64,000 bases of DNA from Actinomyces gerencseriae DSM 6844 (lineage in GTDB: Bacteria; Actinomycetota; Actinomycetes; Actinomycetales; Actinomycetaceae). The stretch spans positions 62,001-126,000 of the forward strand of contig NZ_AUBN01000009.1 of assembly GCF_000429265.1 (NCBI RefSeq), read 5' to 3'. How positions within the stretch are numbered: position 1 is the first letter of the stretch; each line of letters opens with the position of its first letter. Shown one piece after another: positions 26,834-35,212 of the stretch. A program made the position numbers and the translations under genes. Under the pieces are notes generated by a model that was not told the DNA's origin, made no database searches, and saw only the letters and a program-made list of their open reading frames with translations.

Positions 26834-26999
26834 GGGGCTCATGGGCGCCATCGGAAGACTCGTCGGCGAGCAGTTGTGCTCTGTCCCACACGGTCGTGCC
26901 GCGCTTCGCGTCGACGGGGCGCGGGACCGCGCACGGGTACGCGGCTGGCGCAGCATCACCGGTGTGCCGCGCCTGTCCTGAAGGAGCCGCCCGCACCGC

Positions 27000-27005
27000 T
27001 AGGCT
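27000..27005 (+). promoter_or_regulatory. -10 element for leaderless pgsA
   Basis: TAGGCT ends 8 bases before the pgsA ATG at 27013. Confidence 0.45.
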
Positions 27006-27012
27006 GGTCCCG

Positions 27013-27696
27013 ATGAACCCCACTCCGACGCACCCTGATCGTGAGGACTGCGAGAATCGCGACATCGGCCCCGTTTCGAACCCGATCCCGCAGGGCTCGC
27101 CGGCGCCGGCTCAGGCCCCCCTGGTCAATATCGCCAATGCCTTGACCGTGCTCCGCCTCATCCTCGTGCCGGTCTTCATCTGGCTCATGCTGCGGCAGGG
27201 CGGGGTCATGAGGCTGGCTGCGACTGTCGTCTTCATCGTCGCCGCCTTCACGGACCGCCTCGACGGGCAGCTGGCCCGCTCATGGAATCTGGTGACCAGC
27301 TTCGGCAAGATCGCCGACCCGATCGCGGACAAGGCCCTGACCCTGTCCGCCTTCGTCCTGCTCTCCGTCGCGGGCCGCCTGTGGTGGTGGATCACCCTCG
27401 TCATCATCGTGCGCGAGCTGGGCATCACGCTGCTGCGCCTCGTCATGCTGCGTCGTGCCGTCATGGCGGCCTCCCGCGGCGGGAAGCTCAAGACCGTGCT
27501 GCAGATTCTCGGTATCGTCGGCCTGCTGACGCCCTGGACCATGATTCTGCCCGCCGGTGCGGCCGGCGCGGTCACCGTCCTCGCCTACCTGATCGTCGCC
27601 GGTGCGCTGGTCGTCACCGTGGTCACCGGTGTCGATTACATCGTTCAGGCCTTGCGCATCGCGCGGCGGAACGCCGTGGATGGCGGTGCGGCATGA
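27013..27696 (+). CDS. pgsA: CDP-diacylglycerol-glycerol-3-phosphate 3-phosphatidyltransferase
   Basis: This 227-residue membrane enzyme joins CDP-diacylglycerol to glycerol-3-phosphate to make phosphatidylglycerophosphate, the precursor of phosphatidylglycerol and cardiolipin. The CDP-alcohol transferase motif D-x2-DG-x2-AR-x8-G-x3-D-x3-D is complete (DRLDGQLAR through GKIADPIAD). Several hydrophobic helices surround it. The ATG at 27013 gives a 37-residue hydrophilic N-terminus. The stop overlaps the cinA start (ATGA), beginning the conserved actinobacterial order pgsA-cinA-clgR-DUF3046-recA-recX. Confidence 0.92.
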   Translation: MNPTPTHPDREDCENRDIGPVSNPIPQGSPAPAQAPLVNIANALTVLRLILVPVFIWLMLRQGGVMRLAATVVFIVAAFTDRLDGQLARSWNLVTSFGKIADPIADKALTLSAFVLLSVAGRLWWWITLVIIVRELGITLLRLVMLRRAVMAASRGGKLKTVLQILGIVGLLTPWTMILPAGAAGAVTVLAYLIVAGALVVTVVTGVDYIVQALRIARRNAVDGGAA

Positions 27697-28214
27697 CGAC
27701 GAGCCCGGTCGATGACGCCGCTCGGAGCTTCACGCTCGTCGAGGCCGCCCGCTACCTCCTGTCCAGTGCCGAGAGCCGTGGTCTGACCGTGGCCGTCGCC
27801 GAGTCCCTCACGGGAGGGGACGTCGTCTCGGCTCTTGTGAGTGTGCCGGGGGCCTCGACCGTCGTCGTCGGTGGTGTCGTCGCCTACGCCACTCGGATCA
27901 AGGCCCAGGTGCTGGGGGTCGATGAGCGCCGTCTGGAGCGAACCGGCCCGGTGGATGGCGAGGTCGCCGAGCAGATGGCGAGCGGCGTGGCCGCGCTCAT
28001 GGAGACGGATCTGGGGCTGGCGACAACGGGTGTGGCGGGCCCCGGTCCCGCCGATGGCCACCGTGCGGGAACGGTGCATGTGGCGGTCGCCTCCCCGTGG
28101 GGCACGGTCTCGCGCGAGCTCCATCTGGACGGGGACCGCACGCAGGTGCGGGATGGAGCGACCACGGCCGTTCTCGCGCTCGCCGTGGCGCTGCTCGATG
28201 CGGCTGAGGAGTGA
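27693..28214 (+). CDS. cinA: CinA family nicotinamide-nucleotide amidohydrolase (C-terminal domain only)
   Basis: This 173-residue protein is the stand-alone CinA C-terminal (PncC-like) domain, with AESLTGGDVVSALVSVPGAS, VVAYATRIKAQVLGV and TTGVAGPGPADGHRAGTVHVAV. It deamidates nicotinamide mononucleotide and recycles pyridine nucleotides. The N-terminal MoCF-like domain of full-length CinA is absent, as is usual in actinobacteria. The ATG overlaps the pgsA stop, so translation is coupled. Confidence 0.9.
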   Translation: MTTSPVDDAARSFTLVEAARYLLSSAESRGLTVAVAESLTGGDVVSALVSVPGASTVVVGGVVAYATRIKAQVLGVDERRLERTGPVDGEVAEQMASGVAALMETDLGLATTGVAGPGPADGHRAGTVHVAVASPWGTVSRELHLDGDRTQVRDGATTAVLALAVALLDAAEE

Positions 28215-28232
28215 TCCTCGTGGTTCTTCAGC

Positions 28233-28280
28233 GGGGGGGGAGCCGACTGGATACTCAGGTTTTTTCCAGGAATCTCGGCT
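28233..28280 (+). promoter_or_regulatory. structured leader between cinA and clgR
   Basis: A run of eight G (28233-28240) is followed by a long hairpin: AGCCGA/TCGGCT (28241-28246 with 28275-28280) and CTGGA/TCCAG inside, with a 5-base bulge and a T-rich loop. It could be a terminator after cinA or an attenuator before clgR. Confidence 0.45.
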
Positions 28281-28358
28281 TTGATGAACCTGCCACCAAT
28301 GAGGGACAGCCTCTTGGCGGCGGGAATGAAACTCCGCAGTGAATGGTTGCCACACACG

Positions 28359-28781
28359 ATGAACAATGCGACTCACCCCCGCACAGCCCGACCCGCTCGA
28401 CCGGTCGGACGCGCATCAACGCGCCCGGCTTCCACGGCTGGGCGCGGTGCGGCTGCGGACACCACTGTCAGCAAGCACGAGAACGTCCTTCTGCGCCGTG
28501 AGATCGGCGAGGTTCTGCGCCTGGTGCGCCAGCACCAGGGACGTACTCTTCGCGAGGTCTCCGGTCAGGCCCGGGTCTCGCTCGGATACCTCTCGGAGGT
28601 CGAACGCGGTCAGAAGGAGGCCTCCTCCGAGTTGCTCGCCTCCATCTGCCAGGCACTGGACGCCCCGCTCTCCGTGGTTCTGCGCGAAGTCTCCGATCGC
28701 ATCGCCGTGACCGAGGGCGTGACCATCCCGGACACGGTTCCGGATGAGCTGGTGCGCCAGCAAGGGCTCTCCCTGCACTGA
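28359..28781 (+). CDS. clgR: ClgR-type XRE family transcriptional regulator
   Basis: The 140-residue protein contains a helix-turn-helix core from about residue 45, with [59 protein letters not shown] in continuous alignment with ClgR. ClgR activates clp protease, recX and stress genes in other actinobacteria. The N-terminal 44 residues are Ala/Arg/Thr-rich and poorly conserved, so the start is uncertain. The position between cinA and DUF3046-recA is the standard actinobacterial one. A hairpin precedes the gene. Confidence 0.8.
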   Translation: MNNATHPRTARPARPVGRASTRPASTAGRGAAADTTVSKHENVLLRREIGEVLRLVRQHQGRTLREVSGQARVSLGYLSEVERGQKEASSELLASICQALDAPLSVVLREVSDRIAVTEGVTIPDTVPDELVRQQGLSLH

Positions 28782-28963
28782 GACCGCGTTAGGAGCGCAC
28801 TGGGACAGGCGGTCGGTGACGCCCCCATCCGCTCCCGCCTCCGGTGCCGCCCGTTCGGCGCCGAGGACGAGCTCTCGCCCGGTCCTCGCCCTGCGCCCCG
28901 CCGAAGGATTGGCCCCGTCCCGTCCTGCGTGCGCAAGGATCTCTATCTCTGCAAGGACTCTCG

Positions 28964-29197
28964 ATGAAGCACTCCGAGTTCTGGAAGGCCGTGGAGACCG
29001 TGCACGGCTCGGCCTACGGGCGTTCCCTCGCTCAGGATCTCGTGGTGCCGGGATTGGGGGCGACCTGCGTCGAGGCGCTCGCGGCGGGAGTGGCTCCCCG
29101 CGAGGTCTGGCATGCGTTGTGCGACGAGATGCAGGTGAGCGACGCGGATCGCTGGGTCTTCCGCGACGACGTCAGGCGGCGTCCGGCCCGACGGTGA
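28964..29197 (+). CDS. DUF3046 domain-containing protein
   Basis: This 77-residue protein starts MKHSEFWKAVETVHGSAYGR and ends in a basic RRRPARR tail. DUF3046 proteins are small actinobacterial proteins of unknown function encoded directly before recA. AAGGAC lies 6 bases before the ATG. The position suggests a link with DNA repair but no activity is known. Confidence 0.82.
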   Translation: MKHSEFWKAVETVHGSAYGRSLAQDLVVPGLGATCVEALAAGVAPREVWHALCDEMQVSDADRWVFRDDVRRRPARR

Positions 29198-29225
29198 CCG
29201 ACACGCCGAGTCCCCGGCTGCGATT

Positions 29226-29247
29226 CGAACACGTGTTCGGCTAGAGT
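29226..29247 (+). promoter_or_regulatory. LexA SOS box and -10 element of recA
   Basis: CGAACACGTGTTCG (29226-29239) is a perfect 14-bp palindrome matching the Gram-positive SOS box (CGAAC-N4-GTTCG). It is followed at once by the -10-like TAGAGT (29242-29247). LexA bound here would cover the promoter. Confidence 0.85.
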
Positions 29248-29308
29248 GTTCCACAGACGGCGTTCGCGCGCCTCGTGTCCACAGGGCTCGGTAACGCGTG
29301 GTGAAACG

Positions 29309-29330
29309 TGTCGGTGGTCCGGCATAACGT
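29309..29330 (+). promoter_or_regulatory. RecA-NDp-type (LexA-independent) recA promoter
   Basis: TGTCGGTG, 8 bases, then TAACGT matches the mycobacterial RecA-NDp consensus TTGTCRGTG-N8-TANNNT in all but its first base. In mycobacteria such promoters depend on PafBC. It lies about 90 bases before the recA ATG and downstream of the SOS box. Confidence 0.7.
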
Positions 29331-29418
29331 CGTTCGTGAGCCCCGGAGAGGGGATCTCACCACAGGACCAGCCATGACCGCCGCGGCGTCGAGCCGCCTG
29401 AGAACCCGAGGTAGATCC

Positions 29419-30621
29419 ATGCCCGCTGCCACACAGACCAAGGACAGGTCCAAGGCCCTGGCCACCGCACTCGCTCAGATCGACAAGTCCTTCGGCAAGG
29501 GCTCGGTCATGCGCCTGGGGGATGAGATCCGCCCTCCGGTGGCCGTCATTCCCACCGGCTCCACCGCGCTCGACGTCGCCCTGGGGATCGGCGGTCTTCC
29601 GCGAGGCCGCATTGTGGAGATCTACGGACCGGAGTCCTCCGGCAAGACCACTGTCGCGCTGCACGCCGTCGCCAGCGCTCAGAAGGGAGGGGGCAACGCG
29701 GCCTTCATCGACGCCGAGCACGCCCTCGACCCGGTCTACGCCAAGGCCCTGGGCGTCGATACCGACAACCTCCTCGTCTCCCAGCCGGACACCGGTGAGC
29801 AGGCCCTTGAGATCACCGACATGCTCATCCGATCCGGCGGCCTGGACATCATTGTCGTGGATTCCGTCGCCGCCCTCGTTCCCAAGGCGGAGATCGAGGG
29901 AGAGATGGGGGACTCCCACGTGGGTCTGCAGGCCCGCCTCATGAGCCAGGCGCTGCGCAAGATCACCGGGGCGCTCTCGTCCACCGGCACCACTGCCATC
30001 TTCATCAACCAGCTGCGCGAGAAGATCGGTGTCTTCTTCGGCAATCCGGAGACCACCACCGGGGGCAAGGCCCTGAAGTTCTACGCCTCGGTGCGTATTG
30101 ACGTGCGTCGCGCCCAGACCCTCAAGGACGGGGATCAGCCCGTGGGCAACCGCACCAAGGCCAAGGTGGTCAAGAACAAGATGGCTCCGCCCTTCAAGCA
30201 GGCGGAGTTCGACATCCTGTACGGTCAGGGGATCTCCCGGGAGGGCGGGCTGCTGGATCTCGGCGTCGATCATGGCGTCATCCGCAAGTCGGGGGCCTGG
30301 TACACCTACGGGAGCGATCAGCTCGGTCAGGGCAAGGAGAATGCTCGGACCTTCCTCAAGGACAACCCCGAGCTCGCCGACGAGATCGAGGGCAAGATCC
30401 TGGCCGCTCTCGGCGTGGGCGAGGCCGGGCGCAGGGCCGAGCAGGAGGCCGCTGCGGCGGAAGCGGAGGCCGTAGCAGCAGGGGCGACCGGGACGAAGGC
30501 CAAGGAGGTCAAGGACGCTGCTGCGAAGGGAGCCGTCAAGACCGCCAAGAAGCGCACCAGGAAGAACGCCGCCGAGCTGGACATCGACTCCGCCTTCGGC
30601 GAGGACGCCGGCGGCTTCTGA
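29419..30621 (+). CDS. recA: recombinase RecA
   Basis: This 400-residue RecA has Walker A GPESSGKT (residues 70-77), the Walker B region [11 protein letters not shown], loop L1 [12 protein letters not shown] and loop L2 with [17 protein letters not shown]. It forms filaments on single-stranded DNA for recombination, repair and LexA self-cleavage. The family is usually about 350 residues; here an extra tail of about 50 residues is Ala/Glu/Lys-rich and ends EDAGGF. The ATG at 29419 has GAGGT 6 bases upstream; an in-frame ATG at 29374 lacks a site. Two promoters are visible, one SOS and one RecA-NDp type. The recX ATG overlaps the stop. Confidence 0.96.
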   Translation: MPAATQTKDRSKALATALAQIDKSFGKGSVMRLGDEIRPPVAVIPTGSTALDVALGIGGLPRGRIVEIYGPESSGKTTVALHAVASAQKGGGNAAFIDAEHALDPVYAKALGVDTDNLLVSQPDTGEQALEITDMLIRSGGLDIIVVDSVAALVPKAEIEGEMGDSHVGLQARLMSQALRKITGALSSTGTTAIFINQLREKIGVFFGNPETTTGGKALKFYASVRIDVRRAQTLKDGDQPVGNRTKAKVVKNKMAPPFKQAEFDILYGQGISREGGLLDLGVDHGVIRKSGAWYTYGSDQLGQGKENARTFLKDNPELADEIEGKILAALGVGEAGRRAEQEAAAAEAEAVAAGATGTKAKEVKDAAAKGAVKTAKKRTRKNAAELDIDSAFGEDAGGF

Positions 30622-31118
30622 TGCCGTGGCTGACTCCCGACGGGCACCAGGAGGAGGTCGAGGCGGCGCGGGACATCGCCCTGCGGCGCCTCGACCGCTC
30701 GCTCGTCCCGCGTGCGGCGCTCAACGACCTCTTGAAGCGCAAAGAGGTCGCCTCGCCCATCGCCGAGGAGGTCCTCGACCGTCTCGAGTCCGCCGGGCTC
30801 GTTGATGATGCCGCTTATGCGGCCGCCTTGGCGCGCACCCGTTTCGCGGAGAAGGGCGCCGCGCGCAGAGCCATCGCCGAGGAGCTGAGACGCAAGGGCT
30901 TGGGGGAGGAGGACATCTCGGCGGCCTTGACTCAGATCGGCGCCGATGACGAGGAGGCCACGGCGCTGACCCTGGCGCGCAAGAAGCTCGCGGCGACCCG
31001 GGGGCTCGAACCCGTGGTGCGCCGGCGTCGGACTCTGGCGCTGCTGGGTCGCAAGGGCTATTCCCAGGAGGTCGCCATGCGCGCTGTCGAGCGGGCCCTG
31101 ATGGATCGGCAGGACTGA
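30621..31118 (+). CDS. recX: regulatory protein RecX
   Basis: The 165-residue protein is rich in three-helix repeats, with ALRRLDRSLVPRAALNDLLKRK, AGLVDDAAYAAALARTRF and GARRAIAEELRRKGL-type segments typical of RecX. It binds RecA filaments and dampens their activity. The start codon shares one base with the recA stop (TGATG), ensuring coupled expression. Length is normal. Confidence 0.92.
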   Translation: MPWLTPDGHQEEVEAARDIALRRLDRSLVPRAALNDLLKRKEVASPIAEEVLDRLESAGLVDDAAYAAALARTRFAEKGAARRAIAEELRRKGLGEEDISAALTQIGADDEEATALTLARKKLAATRGLEPVVRRRRTLALLGRKGYSQEVAMRAVERALMDRQD

Positions 31119-31124
31119 TCGCGA

Positions 31125-31139
31125 CGACCGGGCTGGTCG
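31125..31139. terminator. weak hairpin between recX and pckG
   Basis: CGACC pairs with GGTCG around a 5-base loop in the 53-base gap between convergent genes. It is a short stem, so support is limited. Confidence 0.3.
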
Positions 31140-31171
31140 GTGCGGGGACCCGTGGACCGACGGCGCGCGAG

Positions 31172-33046
31172 TCACGGCTGGCGGGCGGGATCCCGCGCCT
31201 CCTCGAGGGCAGTGCGCACGCGCCGGTGCGCCTCCCAGATCTCCTCGGGCAGGCCGTCGAACCGGGCGAGGTGCTCCTCGCGCAGCGCCATCTCCTGGCG
31301 CCAGCGGTCGATGTCGATCGTCAGCACGCGGTTCAAGTCCTCCGGATCGCCCTCGAAGCCGTTCAGGTCGAGTTCTTCGGCGCGTGGGACGAGGCCCACC
31401 GGGGTGCGCACGCCCTCGGCCCGCCCCTCCTTCACGTCCAGGAGCCACAGCAGGGCGCGCAGGTTCTCCCCGTAGCCGGGCCACAGGAAGCGGCCGTCCT
31501 CGGGGTCGCGCTGGAACCAGTTGACATGGGCGAAGATCGGCCTGTGCTCGGCGGCGCCCAGCACGTCGAGCCAATGGCGGGCGTAGGCGCCTTCGGGGAA
31601 GGACATGAAGGGGCGCATCGACATGGGGTCGTAGCGCAGGCGCCCTTCGGTGCCCTCCGCGGCGAAGGTCGCCTCGGCGCCCAGCGTCAGGCCATCGTAG
31701 ACGCCCTCGGCCAGGTCCGTGATGGCGCGGATGAGGGGCTCGCGGTCGCGGCAGCGGCCGCCGAAGATGATCGCGTCGATCGGCACGCCCTCGGGGCGCT
31801 CGTAGTCATCGGCGATGTTCGGCACGACGGACAGGCGGGCGGTGAAGCGCGAGTTCTTCTGCGACCACAGGTCGGTGTCGGCCCCCGAGCGCTGGTGGTC
31901 GGCGGGGCGGTCGGAGACGAGCTCGTTCCGCCAATCGCGCCAGCCGGTCACGTCCTGCGGGTAGTAGGGGGTCTTGCCCTCCCACCACAGTTCCTTCGTC
32001 GTCTCGTGGTGGGCGACGTTGACGAAGATCGTGCCGGTGCCCTCGGCGACCGCCCTCATGGCGTTGGGGTTGGACTCCCAGTTGGTGTCCTTGGCCACTC
32101 CGAAGGTTCCGTACTCGGGATTCATGCCGTAGACGCGTCCATCGCGCTCGTCCACGCGCAGCCACACGATGTCGTCGCCGTAGAACTCGACCTCGTAGCG
32201 CTCCCCGAGCGCCGCGGGCGGCAGCATCATGGCCAGATTGGTCTTCCCCGAGGCCGAGGGCATGCCGCCGCAGATGTGGTAGGTACGATTGGTGGCCCTG
32301 TCGCGGATGCCGATGAGCATGAACTGCTCGCCCATGAAGCGGCCGGAGGCCCAGCCGTCGTAGGAGCCCTGGCGCAACCCGTGGGCGATCTTGCCCAGCA
32401 GGGCGTTGCCGCCGTAGGCGGAGCCGAAATGGAGGATCGTGCGATCGTCGGCGATGGTGGCGAAGAGTCGCTCGTCGCTGTCGGTGCCCTGCCCCAGGGC
32501 GTCGAGGTCCCCGGTGGCGTGAACGGCGCGCACGAAGAATCCGGGATCCTTCAGATCGTTGAGGTGGGTTGCGCCCACGCGCGCCATGCGCAGCATTTGC
32601 AGGACGACGACGCGGTTGTCGGAGAGCTGGACACCGACGGCCCAGCGGGCCAGGGGTGAACCGGGAGGCGCCATGAGGTAGGGCACGACGTACATGGTCC
32701 TGCCGGCCATGGCGCCGGCCATGCGCTCGATCTGCTGGGCGCGGACCTCGTCGGCATCCCGCCAGTTGTTGTAGACGCCTCGGTCGGCGCTGTCGTGGGT
32801 GGCCACGACCGTGCGCTCCTCGGATCGGGCGGTGTCCTTGGGGTGGGAGTGGGCGAGGTAGCGGCCGTGGCCCGCCTCGATGATCTCCCCGGCCTCCAGG
32901 GCCTCGGCGAGAAGGCGCTCGTCGGCGCCGGCGTCGACGACCTCGATGCGATCGGGTTCGAGGATACGGGCCCACCCGTCGACGAACTCGTGGACGGACG
33001 GATTGGAGATCCCCGCCCTGGTGAGGATCTCGGTGGGATGTGTCAT
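31172..33046 (-). CDS. pckG: phosphoenolpyruvate carboxykinase (GTP)
   Basis: This 624-residue enzyme interconverts oxaloacetate and phosphoenolpyruvate using GTP/GDP and Mn2+/Mg2+. Recognisable segments are YVVPYLMAPPGSPLA, the kinase-1a loop GGMPSASGKTNLAM, EFYGDDIVWLRVD (kinase-2), NPEYGTFGVAKDTN and FGGRCRDREPL. The loop of GTP-dependent PEPCKs normally carries a hyper-reactive cysteine (PSACGKTN); here the position is Ser266. The ATG at 33046 gives the normal family length; an open frame continues upstream to 33316 without family similarity. The promoter region is unusually A+T-rich and holds an inverted repeat. Confidence 0.94.
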   Translation of the reverse strand: MTHPTEILTRAGISNPSVHEFVDGWARILEPDRIEVVDAGADERLLAEALEAGEIIEAGHGRYLAHSHPKDTARSEERTVVATHDSADRGVYNNWRDADEVRAQQIERMAGAMAGRTMYVVPYLMAPPGSPLARWAVGVQLSDNRVVVLQMLRMARVGATHLNDLKDPGFFVRAVHATGDLDALGQGTDSDERLFATIADDRTILHFGSAYGGNALLGKIAHGLRQGSYDGWASGRFMGEQFMLIGIRDRATNRTYHICGGMPSASGKTNLAMMLPPAALGERYEVEFYGDDIVWLRVDERDGRVYGMNPEYGTFGVAKDTNWESNPNAMRAVAEGTGTIFVNVAHHETTKELWWEGKTPYYPQDVTGWRDWRNELVSDRPADHQRSGADTDLWSQKNSRFTARLSVVPNIADDYERPEGVPIDAIIFGGRCRDREPLIRAITDLAEGVYDGLTLGAEATFAAEGTEGRLRYDPMSMRPFMSFPEGAYARHWLDVLGAAEHRPIFAHVNWFQRDPEDGRFLWPGYGENLRALLWLLDVKEGRAEGVRTPVGLVPRAEELDLNGFEGDPEDLNRVLTIDIDRWRQEMALREEHLARFDGLPEEIWEAHRRVRTALEEARDPARQP

Positions 33047-33106
33047 GGCAACTCCAATCGTTGAGCGGGTCCGCCGGGCGTCGTCGCCCGGACGCCCGGT
33101 CGGCCC

Positions 33107-33180
33107 TACAGCCGAGGGTAGGGCAATATTCGGTTGTGCGAAACCCTGGAAAATAACTGAGAATATACTGATTCTCCGTG
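33107..33180 (-). promoter_or_regulatory. A+T-rich control region of pckG with inverted repeat
   Basis: This short stretch is conspicuously A+T-rich. GAGAAT-N6-ATTCTC (33159-33176) is a perfect inverted repeat about 113 bases before the pckG ATG, and TATATT lies across its centre on the minus strand. A metabolic regulator probably binds here. The rest of the 344-base pckG-fhs gap holds no gene. Confidence 0.5.
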
Positions 33181-33378
33181 TCGACGTGTGGGCACGGGCG
33201 GGGGAGTCGGTGCCGAGAGGGCTGAGAGGGGCAGCGCGTCGCCGTTCCAGTGCGGCGCGCCTGCGTCGATGCGGACCGGCGCGGACGAGCCCGGACGGAC
33301 GCGCATGGTGGATCATTCGCAGCAGGTGCGGGAGGCCGGGAGCTGGACTGCGCCGCCGGGTTCCCGCCGGCCTCCCCT

Positions 33379-33384
33379 TAGGCT
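33379..33384 (+). promoter_or_regulatory. -10 element for leaderless fhs
   Basis: TAGGCT ends 7 bases before the fhs ATG at 33391. Confidence 0.45.
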
Positions 33385-33390
33385 TGATCC

Positions 33391-35145
33391 ATGAGCGAAT
33401 CTTGCCCGGACGGTGCCCGGACGGCGCCAGACCTCCGCGATCTGGCCGCTGGAGCCGGTATCGGGGCTGAGCGCGTCATCCCCTACGGTCGCGATGTCGC
33501 CAAGATCGATCCGGACGCCCTGCGGTCCGGTGAGCCGGCGGCGTCATCGGAGGCGGGTCGCTACGTCGTCGTCACCGGTATGACGCCCACGCCCTTCGGG
33601 GAGGGCAAGACGACCGTCGCCATCGGCCTGACCCAGGCCCTGGTCCGCCGCGGCGAGCGCTCGACGCTCACCCTGCGTCAGTCGGCGATGGGCCCGACCT
33701 TTGGCATCAAGGGCGGGGCGGGCGGCTCCGGGAAGGCGTGCATTCAGCCCGCTGAACGCATGAACCTGCATCTGACCGGGGACTTCCACGCCGTCACCGC
33801 CGCCCACAACCTTCTGGCCGCGGTCATCGACAACCACCTCCATCACGGCAATGAGTTGCGCATCGATGAGCGGACGATCATCTGGCCGCGCGTCCTGGAC
33901 GTCAATGATCGCGCCCTGCGCCACGTCGTGGTCGGCCTGGGCGCACGCGCCGACGGAGTCACCCGGCAGTCATCCTTCGACATCACTCCGGCCAGTGAGG
34001 TCATGGTCATCATGTCCCTGGCGACGTCCCTGGCCGATCTGCGCGATCGGCTCGGACGCATCGTCGTCGCCCGCGACGCCGATGGTCGGTGGGTGACCGC
34101 CGAGGACCTCCGCGCGTCGGGCGCCATGGCCGCGATCCTGCGCGACGCTCTGGCCCCCAACCTCCTGCGCACCAGCGAGGGCGCGCCCGCTCTGGTCCAC
34201 ACCGGGCCCTTCGGGAATATCGCCACAGGCTGCTCGTCGGTTCTGGCCGATCTCGTTGCGGCTCACGGCGCCGCTGGACGTCCCTCGGAGCCGGGGCGAG
34301 AGCGCCGCCGTCCCGGATACGTCCTCACCGAGGCCGGTTTCGGCGCCGACATGGGTCTGGAGCGCTTCATCGACCTCAAGTGCGCAGTGTCCGGCATGCG
34401 ACCCGATGCCGCTGTCCTCGTCGTCACCGTACGCGCCCTCAAGTCCCACTCGGGTCGCTACCGCCCGACGGGCGGCAAGGACCTGCCGGCCGAGATGCTC
34501 CGCGAGAGCGTCGATGACGTGCGAGCGGGAGCACCGAACCTGCTGCACCATATGGGGATCGTGCGCGGCTTCGGTCTGGAGCCGATCGTCGCCGTCAACG
34601 TCTTCCCCGACGACCACGTTGCCGAGGTCGATGAGGCTCTGGCAATCGCCCGCGAGGCCGGTGCCCGTGCCGCCGTTGCGCGTCCCGTGACCGACGGCGG
34701 CGCCGGTTGCCTCGAGCTCGCCGACGCCGTGGTCGAGACCTGCGAGCGATCCGGCACGGGCGAGGCGCCGCGGGGCGGAGCGTTGTACGGTCCCCAGGAC
34801 GATCTGCGCGCCAAGATCGGCAGTATCGCCGCCATGTACGGCGCGGACGGCGTCGACTACGCTCCCGCCGCCGAGCGATTCCTCGATGACTGCGAGCGCG
34901 ACGGCTTCGGTCGTCTCGCGGTCGTGGTGGCCAAGACCCCGCTCTCGTTGTCTCACGACTCGGCTCGTAAGGGCGCGCCCACGGGCTGGCGACTGCCGGT
35001 GCGCGAGGTTCGGCTCGCCGCCGGTGCGGGATACGTCTACGCCCTGTGCGGCACGATCTCCACCATGCCCGGGTTGCCGAGTCACCCTGCGGCCCAGCGC
35101 ATCGATGTCGAGCCCGGGACCGGGGAGATCCTGGGGCTCCGTTGA
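33391..35145 (+). CDS. fhs: formate-tetrahydrofolate ligase
   Basis: This 584-residue enzyme makes 10-formyl-tetrahydrofolate from formate, ATP and tetrahydrofolate. The family P-loop TPFGEGKTT is at residues 67-75, followed by LRQSAMGPTFGIKGGAGG, LTGDFHAVTAAHNLLAA and ATGCSSVLAD, with VYALCGTISTMPGLPSHPAAQRI at the end. All parts of the family are present and length is normal. Its convergent neighbour is a damaged gcvT, another one-carbon gene. Confidence 0.93.
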   Translation: MSESCPDGARTAPDLRDLAAGAGIGAERVIPYGRDVAKIDPDALRSGEPAASSEAGRYVVVTGMTPTPFGEGKTTVAIGLTQALVRRGERSTLTLRQSAMGPTFGIKGGAGGSGKACIQPAERMNLHLTGDFHAVTAAHNLLAAVIDNHLHHGNELRIDERTIIWPRVLDVNDRALRHVVVGLGARADGVTRQSSFDITPASEVMVIMSLATSLADLRDRLGRIVVARDADGRWVTAEDLRASGAMAAILRDALAPNLLRTSEGAPALVHTGPFGNIATGCSSVLADLVAAHGAAGRPSEPGRERRRPGYVLTEAGFGADMGLERFIDLKCAVSGMRPDAAVLVVTVRALKSHSGRYRPTGGKDLPAEMLRESVDDVRAGAPNLLHHMGIVRGFGLEPIVAVNVFPDDHVAEVDEALAIAREAGARAAVARPVTDGGAGCLELADAVVETCERSGTGEAPRGGALYGPQDDLRAKIGSIAAMYGADGVDYAPAAERFLDDCERDGFGRLAVVVAKTPLSLSHDSARKGAPTGWRLPVREVRLAAGAGYVYALCGTISTMPGLPSHPAAQRIDVEPGTGEILGLR

Positions 35146-35212
35146 GGCCGGGGCCGGTCGGTGCCCGTACGGCGGTCCGCACCCCTTCAAGGACCGGGGA
35201 AGGACGGCTCGA

